Source: Candidatus Brockarchaeota archaeon (GTDB taxonomy: Archaea; Thermoproteota; EX4484-205; DTQO01). Taken from it: a stretch of DNA of 12,686 nt. The stretch lies in assembly GCA_017601265.1 (NCBI GenBank), contig JAFNJA010000050.1, forward strand, positions 1-12,686, given 5' to 3'. Position numbers and translations under genes: made by a program. The notes below the pieces were generated by a model. The model saw only the letters and a list, made by a program, of their open reading frames with translations, was not told the DNA's origin and searched no databases. Shown one piece after another: positions 1 through 7,048 of the stretch (its first letter is position 1; the number at the start of each line of letters is the position of its first letter).

Positions 1-1038
1 GCGAAGGCAAGCGTCGAGTCGATCAGGGTCGACGTTTCTTCGGGGGAGGTCCTGATCCGCGGCACGATCCCTGGTTACGTAGTCGCGGTCGACGTCGGAA
101 AAATCAGGTTGTCGGCGCCGATGTTCGACGAAATGGAAGGGCAGCAGATCGGCGTCGAGGCGGCCGGGAACGTTACGGTCTACTGCCGCCTTTTCGCCAT
201 TTGCGAAACCCGCGTCGGCGACGTTGCGTGCTTCAGCGCGGTCTACGCGGCTCGGCACGCGGAAGGGGTCGCGGCCCCGCTGTTCGGCGACTTCGTCAAC
301 GAAAAGGTAAGGGTAAGGGACTGCGCCGCCTGGTTCTCGATCGCGTCGTCGCTCCTCGTTTTCATGCTTTCGTCGCTCGCCCTTCGGGCGACTTGGGGGC
401 GCAGGCTCCCGGTCGTGACGTGCACCATGGCGGCGATCATGTACGGGCTGTACGTCTACGCTGGGACCGGGTTGGACATCCTGGTGGCAGGCAGATTCTC
501 GACGCCTGGCGTGCTTTCGGTTTTGGCTCTCGGTCCTTTCCTTCACTCCAGCTTCCAGCACCTCTTCAACGACTTCTTCCTCGGTTTCCTGCCGGCGGGA
601 GTGGCGTTCGAAAGCGGCTTGAGGTGGAAAAGCTGGGTCGCGATGGCCAAGGCCTACATGGCGTCTTTCTTCCTCGTCAACCTTCTCATGACGGCCATCA
701 GCTACCCGATGCACGGCATGCCTCCCATGGGATCCTCGTACCCGGTCATATCGCTGGCGACGGTCCTCGTCTCCCTGCTTTTCACGTTCAGGGAGAAGAT
801 AGTTTCCGACGCGGCGGAGAAAAAGGCTTCAGCTAGGCTTATCGCTCTTTGCGGATTCGGCTCGTACCCGCTCCTTCGCGGCGTCTACGACTGGCTGGGC
901 TACATGATCGAGTATCCCACGAATTGGAAGGTCGTCGGAGACGGGGCGGCCCACCTGGTTGTTTTCGCGTTCACGCTTTTCATGGCCTATTCGGCCAGGG
1001 AGTGGCTGGCCAAGCAGGAATTCATACTTGGCATATGA
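1..1038 (+). CDS. Rhomboid-like intramembrane protein, 5' partial
   Basis: The frame is open from base 1, so the true start lies outside the window; a TTG at 109 is possible but the protein-like sequence continues upstream of it. Of the 345 visible residues, about the first 105 are soluble and beta-rich; the rest holds six or seven hydrophobic helices. The second half carries rhomboid hallmarks. A helix has the H-x4-H pattern (HSSFQHLFND; His at residues 182 and 187). A loop-to-helix GSSY (244-247) sits where rhomboids have GxSG. A late helix has AAH (316-318), at the place of the catalytic His. Known rhomboids are Ser-His intramembrane proteases. Here the Gly after the putative nucleophile Ser246 is Tyr, and the residue four after the second His is Asp where GlpG has Asn154, so activity is uncertain. 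It could be an inactive rhomboid relative. The soluble N-terminal domain is unidentified. Confidence 0.6.
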   Translation, partial: AKASVESIRVDVSSGEVLIRGTIPGYVVAVDVGKIRLSAPMFDEMEGQQIGVEAAGNVTVYCRLFAICETRVGDVACFSAVYAARHAEGVAAPLFGDFVNEKVRVRDCAAWFSIASSLLVFMLSSLALRATWGRRLPVVTCTMAAIMYGLYVYAGTGLDILVAGRFSTPGVLSVLALGPFLHSSFQHLFNDFFLGFLPAGVAFESGLRWKSWVAMAKAYMASFFLVNLLMTAISYPMHGMPPMGSSYPVISLATVLVSLLFTFREKIVSDAAEKKASARLIALCGFGSYPLLRGVYDWLGYMIEYPTNWKVVGDGAAHLVVFAFTLFMAYSAREWLAKQEFILGI

Positions 1039-1083
1039 CCGGTTAACTCAGCCTAACCAACCCCTTTGCGCGCGGTTGCAAAC

Positions 1084-1088
1084 TTTTT
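1084..1088 (+). terminator. T-tract, possible terminator of the rhomboid-like gene
   Basis: Five consecutive T residues lie about 46 nt after the upstream stop codon. A weak 5-bp inverted repeat (ggtta 1041-1045, taacc 1054-1058) precedes it. Archaeal termination is commonly at T-runs in the non-template strand, so this is a plausible but weak site. Confidence 0.3.
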
Positions 1089-1136
1089 CGCCTTCCAGGA
1101 CCTACTTTCCCTAGAACCGCCACACACCTCGGCAAC

Positions 1137-1146
1137 TATTATTAAA
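1137..1146 (+). promoter_or_regulatory. TATA box for the deacetylase-like gene
   Basis: The A/T-only decamer tattattaaa is centred 26-27 nt before ATG 1168, which is the spacing expected for a leaderless archaeal transcript. It stands out from the GC-rich surroundings and argues against the upstream start at 1066, which would place the TATA box inside the gene. Confidence 0.7.
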
Positions 1147-1167
1147 GGCGCGACCGGCGGCTGGGCC

Positions 1168-2466
1168 ATGGACGCTAGCAGCGGGCTCGATTTTAGGATC
1201 GAGATGCCAAACATGAGGGCGCCGATATCGTTCATAGTGGACGATTCCGCGCCATGCATAAACCCCCTCTACTACTACAGGGCGCAGGTAGGCCCGTCCA
1301 CGCCCGAATACTACAGCGAGACAAAGGGCATACCGAACGATTTTCTGCTCGAGTTCGTCGAGGTCGTGGCCGAGTACGGGGTCAAGGGGAAGTTCACCGT
1401 GATACCGTTTCCGGCGGGGCTCGGAAGCGTCGAGACTTGGCTGCAAGGCTACAGCGTGAGCGAAATGAGGGAGTGGCTGGACATCGTAAGGAAAAACCTC
1501 CTTGGCAACTTCGACATCACGCCCGAGATGCTCACCCACACCCTGGCATTGAACTTGGAGACGAACTCGACGATCCCGTCCGCGGAACAGGAGGACTGGC
1601 ACAAGAAACAGAACTTCGACACCCTCGTCCCGTACATCTCGAGGGCCTTGGAGATATTGCGGGACGCGGGGCTTTCACCCAACGGTGTCACGTCCCCAGG
1701 AGCTTTCGGGTACACGATCGAGGGGGATTACGCGAGGGCGGTGCTAGAGGCGGAGAAACGCGTCAACGGAAGGAAGGTTGCTTGGTACTTCTTGCACACC
1801 GAGGAGGAATCAAAGATCGTGATGCCAAGGCTGATGTACATGGACAGGTGGAAGGGCGAAGCGGTCGTGAGCATGGTGAGTTGCAACGACGACTGGATAT
1901 GGGAGACGATGACCAAGGAGGTCCGCTCGAAGTGGAGCGAGGAACTCGTTTCCGCTTACGCCGACAAGTACGTCTCCTCTGACGGCAGGTCGGGCAGGCT
2001 GGTCGAGGTCCTGGACGCCGGCAGCTACGTGGCGTTCCATACGCACTGGAACTCGATGTTCTCCAACGGGGCGAAGATCGGCCTGAGGGTGATGCGCGAG
2101 GTCTTCGGCAGGATCGACTCTTTGCTGGGCAGTAGGGTTCAGTGGATGAAGTTTAGCGACGTTGCCATGCTGACGGCGGCTTCCGCATCCCTGAACGTCA
2201 AGGCGGCGGAAAAGGGTGGCGGCCTGGTCCTCGAGCTTGACACGCCTTTTCCGTGCAGAAACCTTACGGTCAGCTTCAGGCGGGAAGAGAAGGTCAAGGA
2301 GGCCTTCCTGTCGAGATCGGGAAAGAGATCGGACGAGATCCCGATCTCGGAAGCCGGGGACGGAATCGGTAGGCTCGATAGCAACACTTGGACGCAGAGG
2401 AACGGCAGGGTCTACGTCTGCGTGGATCTTTCGAAGGGCAACGAAGTCAGGTTCGTCACATCTTGA
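1168..2466 (+). CDS. Polysaccharide deacetylase (NodB)-like protein
   Basis: A 432-residue protein without signal peptide or membrane helix, so probably cytoplasmic. An early beta strand ends in an Asp pair (FIVDDSAP, Asp25-Asp26), like motif 1 of NodB-type metal-dependent deacetylases. A His-containing segment (THTLALN, His124) and SPGAFGYT (176-183) could correspond to motifs 2 and 3. HTHW (291-294) gives further candidate metal ligands after a beta strand (SYVAF), in line with a (beta/alpha) barrel. The family removes acetyl groups from sugar polymers or small glycosides; the substrate here is unknown. The C-terminal 90 residues look like a small beta domain. The start is set by the TATA box 26-27 nt upstream; the frame extends to 1066 but those residues look unlike protein. 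It precedes a sugar-type transporter and two sugar dehydrogenases. It could equally be a divergent glycoside hydrolase-like barrel; confidence in the fold is moderate, in the reaction low. Confidence 0.65.
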   Translation: MDASSGLDFRIEMPNMRAPISFIVDDSAPCINPLYYYRAQVGPSTPEYYSETKGIPNDFLLEFVEVVAEYGVKGKFTVIPFPAGLGSVETWLQGYSVSEMREWLDIVRKNLLGNFDITPEMLTHTLALNLETNSTIPSAEQEDWHKKQNFDTLVPYISRALEILRDAGLSPNGVTSPGAFGYTIEGDYARAVLEAEKRVNGRKVAWYFLHTEEESKIVMPRLMYMDRWKGEAVVSMVSCNDDWIWETMTKEVRSKWSEELVSAYADKYVSSDGRSGRLVEVLDAGSYVAFHTHWNSMFSNGAKIGLRVMREVFGRIDSLLGSRVQWMKFSDVAMLTAASASLNVKAAEKGGGLVLELDTPFPCRNLTVSFRREEKVKEAFLSRSGKRSDEIPISEAGDGIGRLDSNTWTQRNGRVYVCVDLSKGNEVRFVTS

Positions 2467-2551
2467 GCGCTGCGGCAACCCGATAAGCGGCTTGCATTCC
2501 GGGTGAAGTTAAATCGGGAATCGCGCGTTGCAGAGGTTCCAACGTCGCATT

Positions 2552-2559
2552 CATATAGG
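2552..2559 (+). promoter_or_regulatory. TATA box for the MFS transporter
   Basis: The sequence catatagg is centred 26-27 nt upstream of TTG 2582. It supports a leaderless transcript starting at that TTG and separates this gene from the deacetylase-like gene upstream. Confidence 0.6.
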
Positions 2560-2581
2560 TGTTTTCCAGCCCGTTGGCACC

Positions 2582-3757
2582 TTGAAATCCGAGGAAAAAG
2601 CCAGCTTCAGCTTGAAAAGGAGCCTGCTTTTGCTCTTCGCCGTAAACGTCGGCGTGGCGATAGTCAACAGCTGCGTTACCCCCATCTGGCCCCTATACTT
2701 GGAGGGCCTTGGGGCGACGGTCTTAGAGGTTTCGTTGGTCGCGTCGATGCTCAACTTGGTCGACACGGTCCTCAGGACCGTTACCGGCCTCGGCTCCGAC
2801 GTTTACGGCAGGCGCTTGTTCATCGCAGCCAGCAGCTTCTTGAGCTCCGTCTCCCTGTTCCTTTACCCGTTCGCGCGTTCCTGGCAAAACCTCGTCCCCC
2901 TGGCGATGGTTTACGCGGCAAGCTTCTCCTTCTTCATGCCGGCGAGGACCGCTTACGTGGCGGACTGCTGCCCCCCAAAGCTGAGGACGAAGGCTTACAG
3001 CGCGATAAACGCGTCTTGGCCGATCGGCTCGATACTGGGGCCGATCGTGGGAGGAATCGCGTCCGAGCGGTTCGGGTGGAACTGCGCATTTTACGTCGCG
3101 TCGGCAATTTCGGCGGCTACGATCCTCCCGGCCATCGCCCTCCGAGAGCCAAAACGCCCTCGATCCGGAGCAAGTCCGGGCATTGGGAACTTGAGGCCCG
3201 CGGCCCCGTACTTCGCCCTTAACTTCCTCTCAGGTTTCGGGATGGGCATCACCAGCGCCATCGTCCCCCTTTACGTCCAGCTTGCGTTTGACGCTTCTCT
3301 GATAGAGGTGGGCATCTTCTTCTCCATAGGTTCGGGCGTTGCGATGCTGCTGGCCCAACTGCCGGCGAGCTGGTTTCCAACAAAGTACGGGAGGAGGAAA
3401 ACCCTCCTCATGTCGCAATCCACCTTGCCTTTGGCGTTCTTCCTTTGGCCCTTCGCGGGAGAGTACCCGTCCCTCCTGCTGATCTACATGTCCATCAACG
3501 GTTTCTGGAGCATGACGTGGCCGAGCATCCTTTCGCTCCTGATGGACGCCGCCGAACCGGAGAGGAGGGGGATCGTCACGGGTTTTGCCCAGACTTCCAT
3601 GATGTTGGGCTTCTCCGTGGGGCCGATACTTGGCGGGCTCCTTTGGGAAGGGGTCGGCCCTGCCTATCCATTTTACGCCTCTGCGGCGGTTTTCGCCTTC
3701 AGCCTGCCGATCATATTGGGGCTTCGGCCTTTGAAACCCAAGCATGCACGAGGTTGA
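2582..3757 (+). CDS. Major facilitator superfamily (MFS) transporter
   Basis: A 391-residue membrane protein with about 12 hydrophobic helices, the usual MFS length. The loop between helices 2 and 3 has the family motif A (GLGSDVYGRR, about residues 69-78), and a related copy (KYGRRK) follows helix 8, as expected for two homologous six-helix halves. The first helix region ends in TPIWPLYLEGLGAT, typical of drug/sugar exporter-like MFS members. It moves a small solute across the cytoplasmic membrane using an ion gradient; direction and substrate cannot be read from sequence. Start: TTG 2582, chosen because the TATA box lies 26-27 nt upstream. The frame extends to TTG 2528, but that would put the TATA box inside the coding region. 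Its location between a deacetylase-like gene and sugar dehydrogenases hints at a carbohydrate-derived substrate, by inference only. Confidence 0.88.
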   Translation: MKSEEKASFSLKRSLLLLFAVNVGVAIVNSCVTPIWPLYLEGLGATVLEVSLVASMLNLVDTVLRTVTGLGSDVYGRRLFIAASSFLSSVSLFLYPFARSWQNLVPLAMVYAASFSFFMPARTAYVADCCPPKLRTKAYSAINASWPIGSILGPIVGGIASERFGWNCAFYVASAISAATILPAIALREPKRPRSGASPGIGNLRPAAPYFALNFLSGFGMGITSAIVPLYVQLAFDASLIEVGIFFSIGSGVAMLLAQLPASWFPTKYGRRKTLLMSQSTLPLAFFLWPFAGEYPSLLLIYMSINGFWSMTWPSILSLLMDAAEPERRGIVTGFAQTSMMLGFSVGPILGGLLWEGVGPAYPFYASAAVFAFSLPIILGLRPLKPKHARG

Positions 3758-3840
3758 AGCGGCGGATTTCGAATTCGCGAAGGCTCTCGCGCCGGCGCGT
3801 GTCGGTTGGTGAAAGATCGAACGCCAAGAAGAAACTTGGA

Positions 3841-3872
3841 AGCGCCGGCTCGGAATTCCGGCTGCTTTTCTT
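3841..3872 (+). terminator. Hairpin plus T-rich tail after the MFS gene
   Basis: An inverted repeat (gccgg 3844-3848 with ccggc 3858-3862, extended by agc/gct with one bulged base) is followed by ttttcttcc. It lies about 85 nt beyond the MFS stop, between convergent genes, so it could end transcription of the transporter. Confidence 0.35.
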
Positions 3873-3932
3873 CCTCCGCGCGGACGCCCGGCTCGGGGCG
3901 GCTTTGGGCGCGGACTCGCGCAAGCCTTGCCG

Positions 3933-4409
3933 TCAGCGGCGCTTTTCCACGTATTCCTCGATCGCGGACACGACCTCCCCCCTGATCCGGATGGATTTTT
4001 GCCCCGCCGCGAGCGGAAGAAAGTAAACCTTGCTAGGATCCGAAGGGTCGGCGAACAACACTATCTCGCCATCGGAATCGACTATCCTGAAGGGGTATTT
4101 CCATTCTACGACGCGCTTCTCGATCAAGTTTCCGAACTGGTCGTACACCTCCTCCTCCCTGCTCTCCTTCTCCATGACCGCGAAGCCCTTGGAGGAGCAG
4201 ATCAACTTCATAGCCTCTTGATCGAGTTCGCCATCGAACGTGATGCTGAAGCTCTCAAACGTCTCCCTCATGACCTCCCTCACGCCGGGAGGAAGTTCGC
4301 CTACGTATTTCGCCTTCAGGCGCGTTGCCCGTAGGAGCGCCCCAATAACCTCGGCCAGAGGCATGCTGGTCTCCGTGAAAAGGCGCCTCTGGAAAACGTA
4401 ATAAGCCAT
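3933..4409 (-). CDS. Hypothetical protein, 158 residues
   Basis: I do not recognise this family. The frame is open further upstream to 4607, but that part is the antisense shadow of the divergent oxidoreductase gene; ATG 4409 is preceded by a possible Shine-Dalgarno gagg about 8 nt away. The N-terminal third is helical and moderately hydrophobic (MPLAEVIGALLRATRLKAKY). A charged linker (KESREEEVYDQ) follows. The C-terminal half alternates hydrophobic and charged residues like a small beta domain (VEWKYPFRIVDSDGEIVLFAD), then ends in a basic helix. No membrane helix, signal peptide or metal-binding cysteines are visible, so it is probably cytoplasmic. It is convergent with the MFS gene and divergent, 34 nt apart, from an oxidoreductase gene, so the two starts may share a regulatory region. 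The codon pattern and sense-like composition suggest a real gene; its role is unknown. Confidence 0.65.
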   Translation of the reverse strand: MAYYVFQRRLFTETSMPLAEVIGALLRATRLKAKYVGELPPGVREVMRETFESFSITFDGELDQEAMKLICSSKGFAVMEKESREEEVYDQFGNLIEKRVVEWKYPFRIVDSDGEIVLFADPSDPSKVYFLPLAAGQKSIRIRGEVVSAIEEYVEKRR

Positions 4410-4431
4410 ACCCCTGGCCTCGACTCGAGAA

Positions 4432-4437
4432 GAGGTG
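4432..4437 (+). promoter_or_regulatory. Shine-Dalgarno site of first oxidoreductase
   Basis: gaggtg, complementary to the expected 3' end of archaeal 16S rRNA, sits 6 nt before ATG 4444 and fixes that start. A weak TATA-like gtaataag is at 4398-4405, which would give a short leader containing this site. Confidence 0.6.
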
Positions 4438-4443
4438 TAGGGA

Positions 4444-5520
4444 ATGAAGCAGGTTGGGGTTGGGATTATCGGTTCCCAGTTCGAGGCGACCATACACGCC
4501 GAATCTTTCCAGAGCGTCCCAAACGCGAAGGTCGTTGCGGCCGCTTCTCCGACGGAGGCCCACGTGAGGGAGTTCACCAAGAAATACGGCATACCGAAGT
4601 ACTTCACGAATTACAGGGACATGCTCAAGCTGGACGAGATAGAACTCGTGACGCTGGCCCTGCCGAACTACCTCCACGCCCAGGCGGCAATAGATGCCGC
4701 CGAGGCTGGAAAGCACGTCGTGTGCGAGAAACCCCTGTGCATGAACCTGAAAGAAGCCGACGAGATGATCGGCGCGTGCAGGAGGAACGGAGTCAAGCTG
4801 ATGTACGCCGAGGAGCTGTGCTTCGCACCGAAGTACGTAAGGGCGAAGCAGCTCGCGGACGAGGGGGCCCTCGGCAAGGTTTACTTGGTGAAGCAGTGCG
4901 AGAAGCACTTCGGCCCCCACTCGGAGTGGTTCTGGGACGTGAACCGCTCGGGCGGGGGCGTGCTTTTCGACATGGGCTGCCACGCGTTCGAGTTCATGCG
5001 CTGGTTCTACGACAAGGCCCCCGTGGAGAGCGTCTACGCCGACATGGACACGCACGTCCACGAAGCCCTGACCAAGGGCGAGGACGACAGCATAGCAGTG
5101 GTAAGGTTCCAGGGAAAGAGGAAGGGGTTGGCGGAGGACAGCTGGGCGAAGAGGGGAGGTATGGACGACCGGATAGAGGTCTTCGGTTCGGAGGGCGTAG
5201 TATACGCTTACCTCCACATGGGCATCGCGCTGATCACCTACAGCGAAAAGGGATACGGTTACGCGGTGGAGAAGGCCCCCACGACGAAGGGGTGGACCTT
5301 CACGATATACGAGGAGCTGTGGAATTACGGCTTTCCGCAGGAGATGCAGCACTTCGTGAACTGCGTTGAGAAGGACTGGAAGCCGATCGAGACGGGCGAG
5401 GACGGGAAGGCTACGCTCGAGATGCTCTTGGCGGCTTACGAGTCCGCCAGAACCGGGAAGAAGGTCCAGTTGCCATTCAGGCCATCGGTTTCGAAACCCA
5501 TCGATTTGTGGCTGTCGTAA
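4444..5520 (+). CDS. Gfo/Idh/MocA family NAD(P)-dependent oxidoreductase
   Basis: A 358-residue protein of typical family length. It has an N-terminal Rossmann fold with a nucleotide-binding turn (GIIGSQFEATIHA, residues 7-19), the family EKP motif whose Lys is catalytic (CEKPLCMN, Lys96), and in the C-terminal alpha/beta domain a conserved Asp and His (FDMGCHAFEF, Asp176 and His180) that complete the usual Lys-Asp-His centre. Members oxidise or reduce hydroxyl/keto groups of sugars, inositols or related polyols with NAD(P). The glycine turn is unusual: the second glycine is followed by SQFEA rather than GxG, seen in some members. Substrate unknown. It is followed 179 nt later by a second family member with its own TATA box, so they are neighbours rather than a strict operon. 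Start confirmed by the Shine-Dalgarno site. Confidence 0.9.
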   Translation: MKQVGVGIIGSQFEATIHAESFQSVPNAKVVAAASPTEAHVREFTKKYGIPKYFTNYRDMLKLDEIELVTLALPNYLHAQAAIDAAEAGKHVVCEKPLCMNLKEADEMIGACRRNGVKLMYAEELCFAPKYVRAKQLADEGALGKVYLVKQCEKHFGPHSEWFWDVNRSGGGVLFDMGCHAFEFMRWFYDKAPVESVYADMDTHVHEALTKGEDDSIAVVRFQGKRKGLAEDSWAKRGGMDDRIEVFGSEGVVYAYLHMGIALITYSEKGYGYAVEKAPTTKGWTFTIYEELWNYGFPQEMQHFVNCVEKDWKPIETGEDGKATLEMLLAAYESARTGKKVQLPFRPSVSKPIDLWLS

Positions 5521-5587
5521 GCTGGTTTCGCGGCGATCCAGGACCGAGCGGCATCGCGCCGTTTCCTCCCACATTGCTTGAGGGCGA

Positions 5588-5595
5588 CTTTAAAT
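5588..5595 (+). promoter_or_regulatory. Orphan TATA-like element
   Basis: ctttaaat in the 179-nt gap between the two oxidoreductase genes resembles a TATA box. Its predicted start (about 5618) matches no convincing gene; it may be an alternative distal promoter for the second oxidoreductase. Because it is nearly palindromic its strand is uncertain. Confidence 0.3.
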
Positions 5596-5659
5596 GCCGC
5601 CAGCATGACCCCGCTTTCTCTTGCGCCATTCGGCTCCGCGTGAGCCGCCAAAGTTAATC

Positions 5660-5666
5660 CTATATA
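5660..5666 (+). promoter_or_regulatory. TATA box for second oxidoreductase
   Basis: ctatata, in a GC-rich gap, predicts transcription from about 5690. That is 10 nt before TTG 5700 and after the in-frame TTG 5673, ruling out the longer start. Confidence 0.6.
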
Positions 5667-5699
5667 GTTGGTTTGGGGCTGGCCGCTTGTGGTCCGGTT

Positions 5700-6845
5700 T
5701 TGGACAAGGTGAGGTTTGGCATAGTTGGCGTCGGCGGCATGGGTTCGGGCCATGCGAGGGCGATGAGGGACATAGAGGAGGTCAAACTGACGGCAGTCTG
5801 CGACGTCGACAGGAGCACGAGCGAGCGGGTTGCGGCGGAGCACGGCGTGAAAGGATTCACTGACTATGAGGATCTCGTAGACAGCGGCTTGGTGGACGCG
5901 ATCATAGTGGCGACGCCGCATTACTTCCACCCCCCCGTCAGCATATACGCGATGAAGAAAAAGATACACGTTCTTTCGGAAAAGCCCATCGCGGTCACGG
6001 TGAAGGACGCGGACGCGATGGTGGCGGCGGCCAAAGCCAGCAAGGTCAAATTCGCGGTCATGTACCAAACGAGGAGCACGCCCGAGTACCAAGCGGCAAG
6101 GAAGCTCGTGGAGGAAGGCAGGCTGGGCAAGATATACAGGACGATGTGCGTCGACTCCGGTTTCAGGAGCCAAGCGTACTACGATTCGGCGGCGTGGAGG
6201 GGGACTTGGAAGGGCGAGGGCGGCGGGGTCTTGATAAACCAAGCTCCCCACAAGATAGACGTGTTCATGTCGTTGGGGGGATTGCCGAGCAAGGTTCTGG
6301 CTTGGACGAACACCAGGCGCCACAAGATCGAGGTGGAGGACGAGGCTTCGGCGCTCCTCAGCTACAAGGGCGGGGCCGTGGGATATTACCACACGAGCAC
6401 GACGGAGTTTCCCAACACCGAATACCTGGAGTTGTGCGGCGAGAATGGGAAGCTCGTCATGTACGAGGACAAAGTTAGGTTTTGGGCCCTCGAGAAACCT
6501 CTCCAGGAATTTAGCGACACGACTCCACAGATGTGGGACCAGCCGAAAGCGCGCGAGGAAGTTGTCGAGCTCGAGAAAAGGGAAAGCGGCCATGCGGCCA
6601 TAATACGCAACCTCGCGCGATCGATCCTATACGGCGAACCGTTGCTCTCGCCGGGAGAGGAAGGGTTGATGAGCGTCGAGTTCATCAACGCAACCATCAT
6701 GTCAGGGAAGTTGGGAAAGCCGGTCAAGATCCCAGTCGACAGGAAGGCTTACTCCGCCTTCATAGAAAAGATGAAGAGGACGTCAAAACCAAAGCGCGTC
6801 AAAGAGGCGAAGCGCATAACGGACCCGAGGATTGGAAAAGCCTAA
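5700..6845 (+). CDS. Gfo/Idh/MocA family oxidoreductase (second, distinct)
   Basis: A 381-residue NAD(P)-dependent sugar/polyol oxidoreductase. The Rossmann motif is canonical (GIVGVGGMGSGHA, residues 7-19), unlike the neighbouring family member. The catalytic EKP is at 94-96 (SEKPIAVT), and the C-terminal domain carries the conserved His (INQAPHKID, His184) with Asn180 where the other protein has Asp. A basic, lysine-rich tail of about 30 residues (KMKRTSKPKRVKEAKR) extends past the usual end. Sequence divergence from the upstream gene shows they are not recent duplicates and likely act on different substrates or at different steps. Start: TTG 5700 fits the TATA box best; GTG 5709 is an alternative and gives the more usual N-terminus. 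The gene is convergent with the HD-domain gene. Confidence 0.88.
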   Translation: MDKVRFGIVGVGGMGSGHARAMRDIEEVKLTAVCDVDRSTSERVAAEHGVKGFTDYEDLVDSGLVDAIIVATPHYFHPPVSIYAMKKKIHVLSEKPIAVTVKDADAMVAAAKASKVKFAVMYQTRSTPEYQAARKLVEEGRLGKIYRTMCVDSGFRSQAYYDSAAWRGTWKGEGGGVLINQAPHKIDVFMSLGGLPSKVLAWTNTRRHKIEVEDEASALLSYKGGAVGYYHTSTTEFPNTEYLELCGENGKLVMYEDKVRFWALEKPLQEFSDTTPQMWDQPKAREEVVELEKRESGHAAIIRNLARSILYGEPLLSPGEEGLMSVEFINATIMSGKLGKPVKIPVDRKAYSAFIEKMKRTSKPKRVKEAKRITDPRIGKA

Positions 6846-6913
6846 GCTAAGCTTGGGTTAGCGCCGCTCCCCCGGATGGCGGTTTTGGGAGGCGGCAAGC
6901 GGATTAGGGGGCC

Positions 6914-6957
6914 TTGGCCGGACGGGCCGGATGAGCGGCATAGCGGCTTTCGGCCAA
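6914..6957. repeat. Inverted repeat with inner hairpin, convergent intergenic
   Basis: A 7-bp perfect inverted repeat (ttggccg 6914-6920, cggccaa 6951-6957) encloses a smaller gccg/cggc hairpin (6926-6929 and 6936-6939). It lies in the 203-nt gap between two convergent genes and might act in termination or mRNA 3'-end stability. GC-rich DNA forms such repeats by chance, so support is weak. The rest of the gap shows no gene. Confidence 0.25.
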
Positions 6958-7018
6958 GAGCGGGACTTGCACGGCCGCGTTTCCGTTGAACTTCCTGCGG
7001 AGACATAGGGGGCCAACC

Positions 7019-7023
7019 AAAAA
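7019..7023 (-). terminator. T-tract after the HD-domain gene
   Basis: Five A residues on the + strand give a T5 run on the - strand about 26 nt beyond the HD gene's stop codon, consistent with an archaeal T-run terminator. Confidence 0.35.
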
Positions 7024-7048
7024 CCTGCTCGCCCGCCATTGAGCGCGA

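Noticed and set aside
1810..2478. 222-codon open frame on the - strand
   Set aside because: Antisense shadow of the deacetylase-like gene; arginine-rich and motif-free.
2503..3222. 239-codon frame overlapping the MFS gene
   Set aside because: The overlapping frame encodes an unmistakable membrane transporter; this one is arginine-rich with no domains.
4255..5574. 439-codon open frame on the - strand
   Set aside because: It is exactly antisense to a clear Gfo/Idh/MocA gene; the protein is rich in Arg, Leu, Val and His without family motifs, typical of the shadow frame of a GC-rich gene.
5436..6593. 385-codon open frame on the - strand
   Set aside because: Antisense to the second oxidoreductase, which has intact catalytic motifs; no promoter, ribosome site or recognisable domain.
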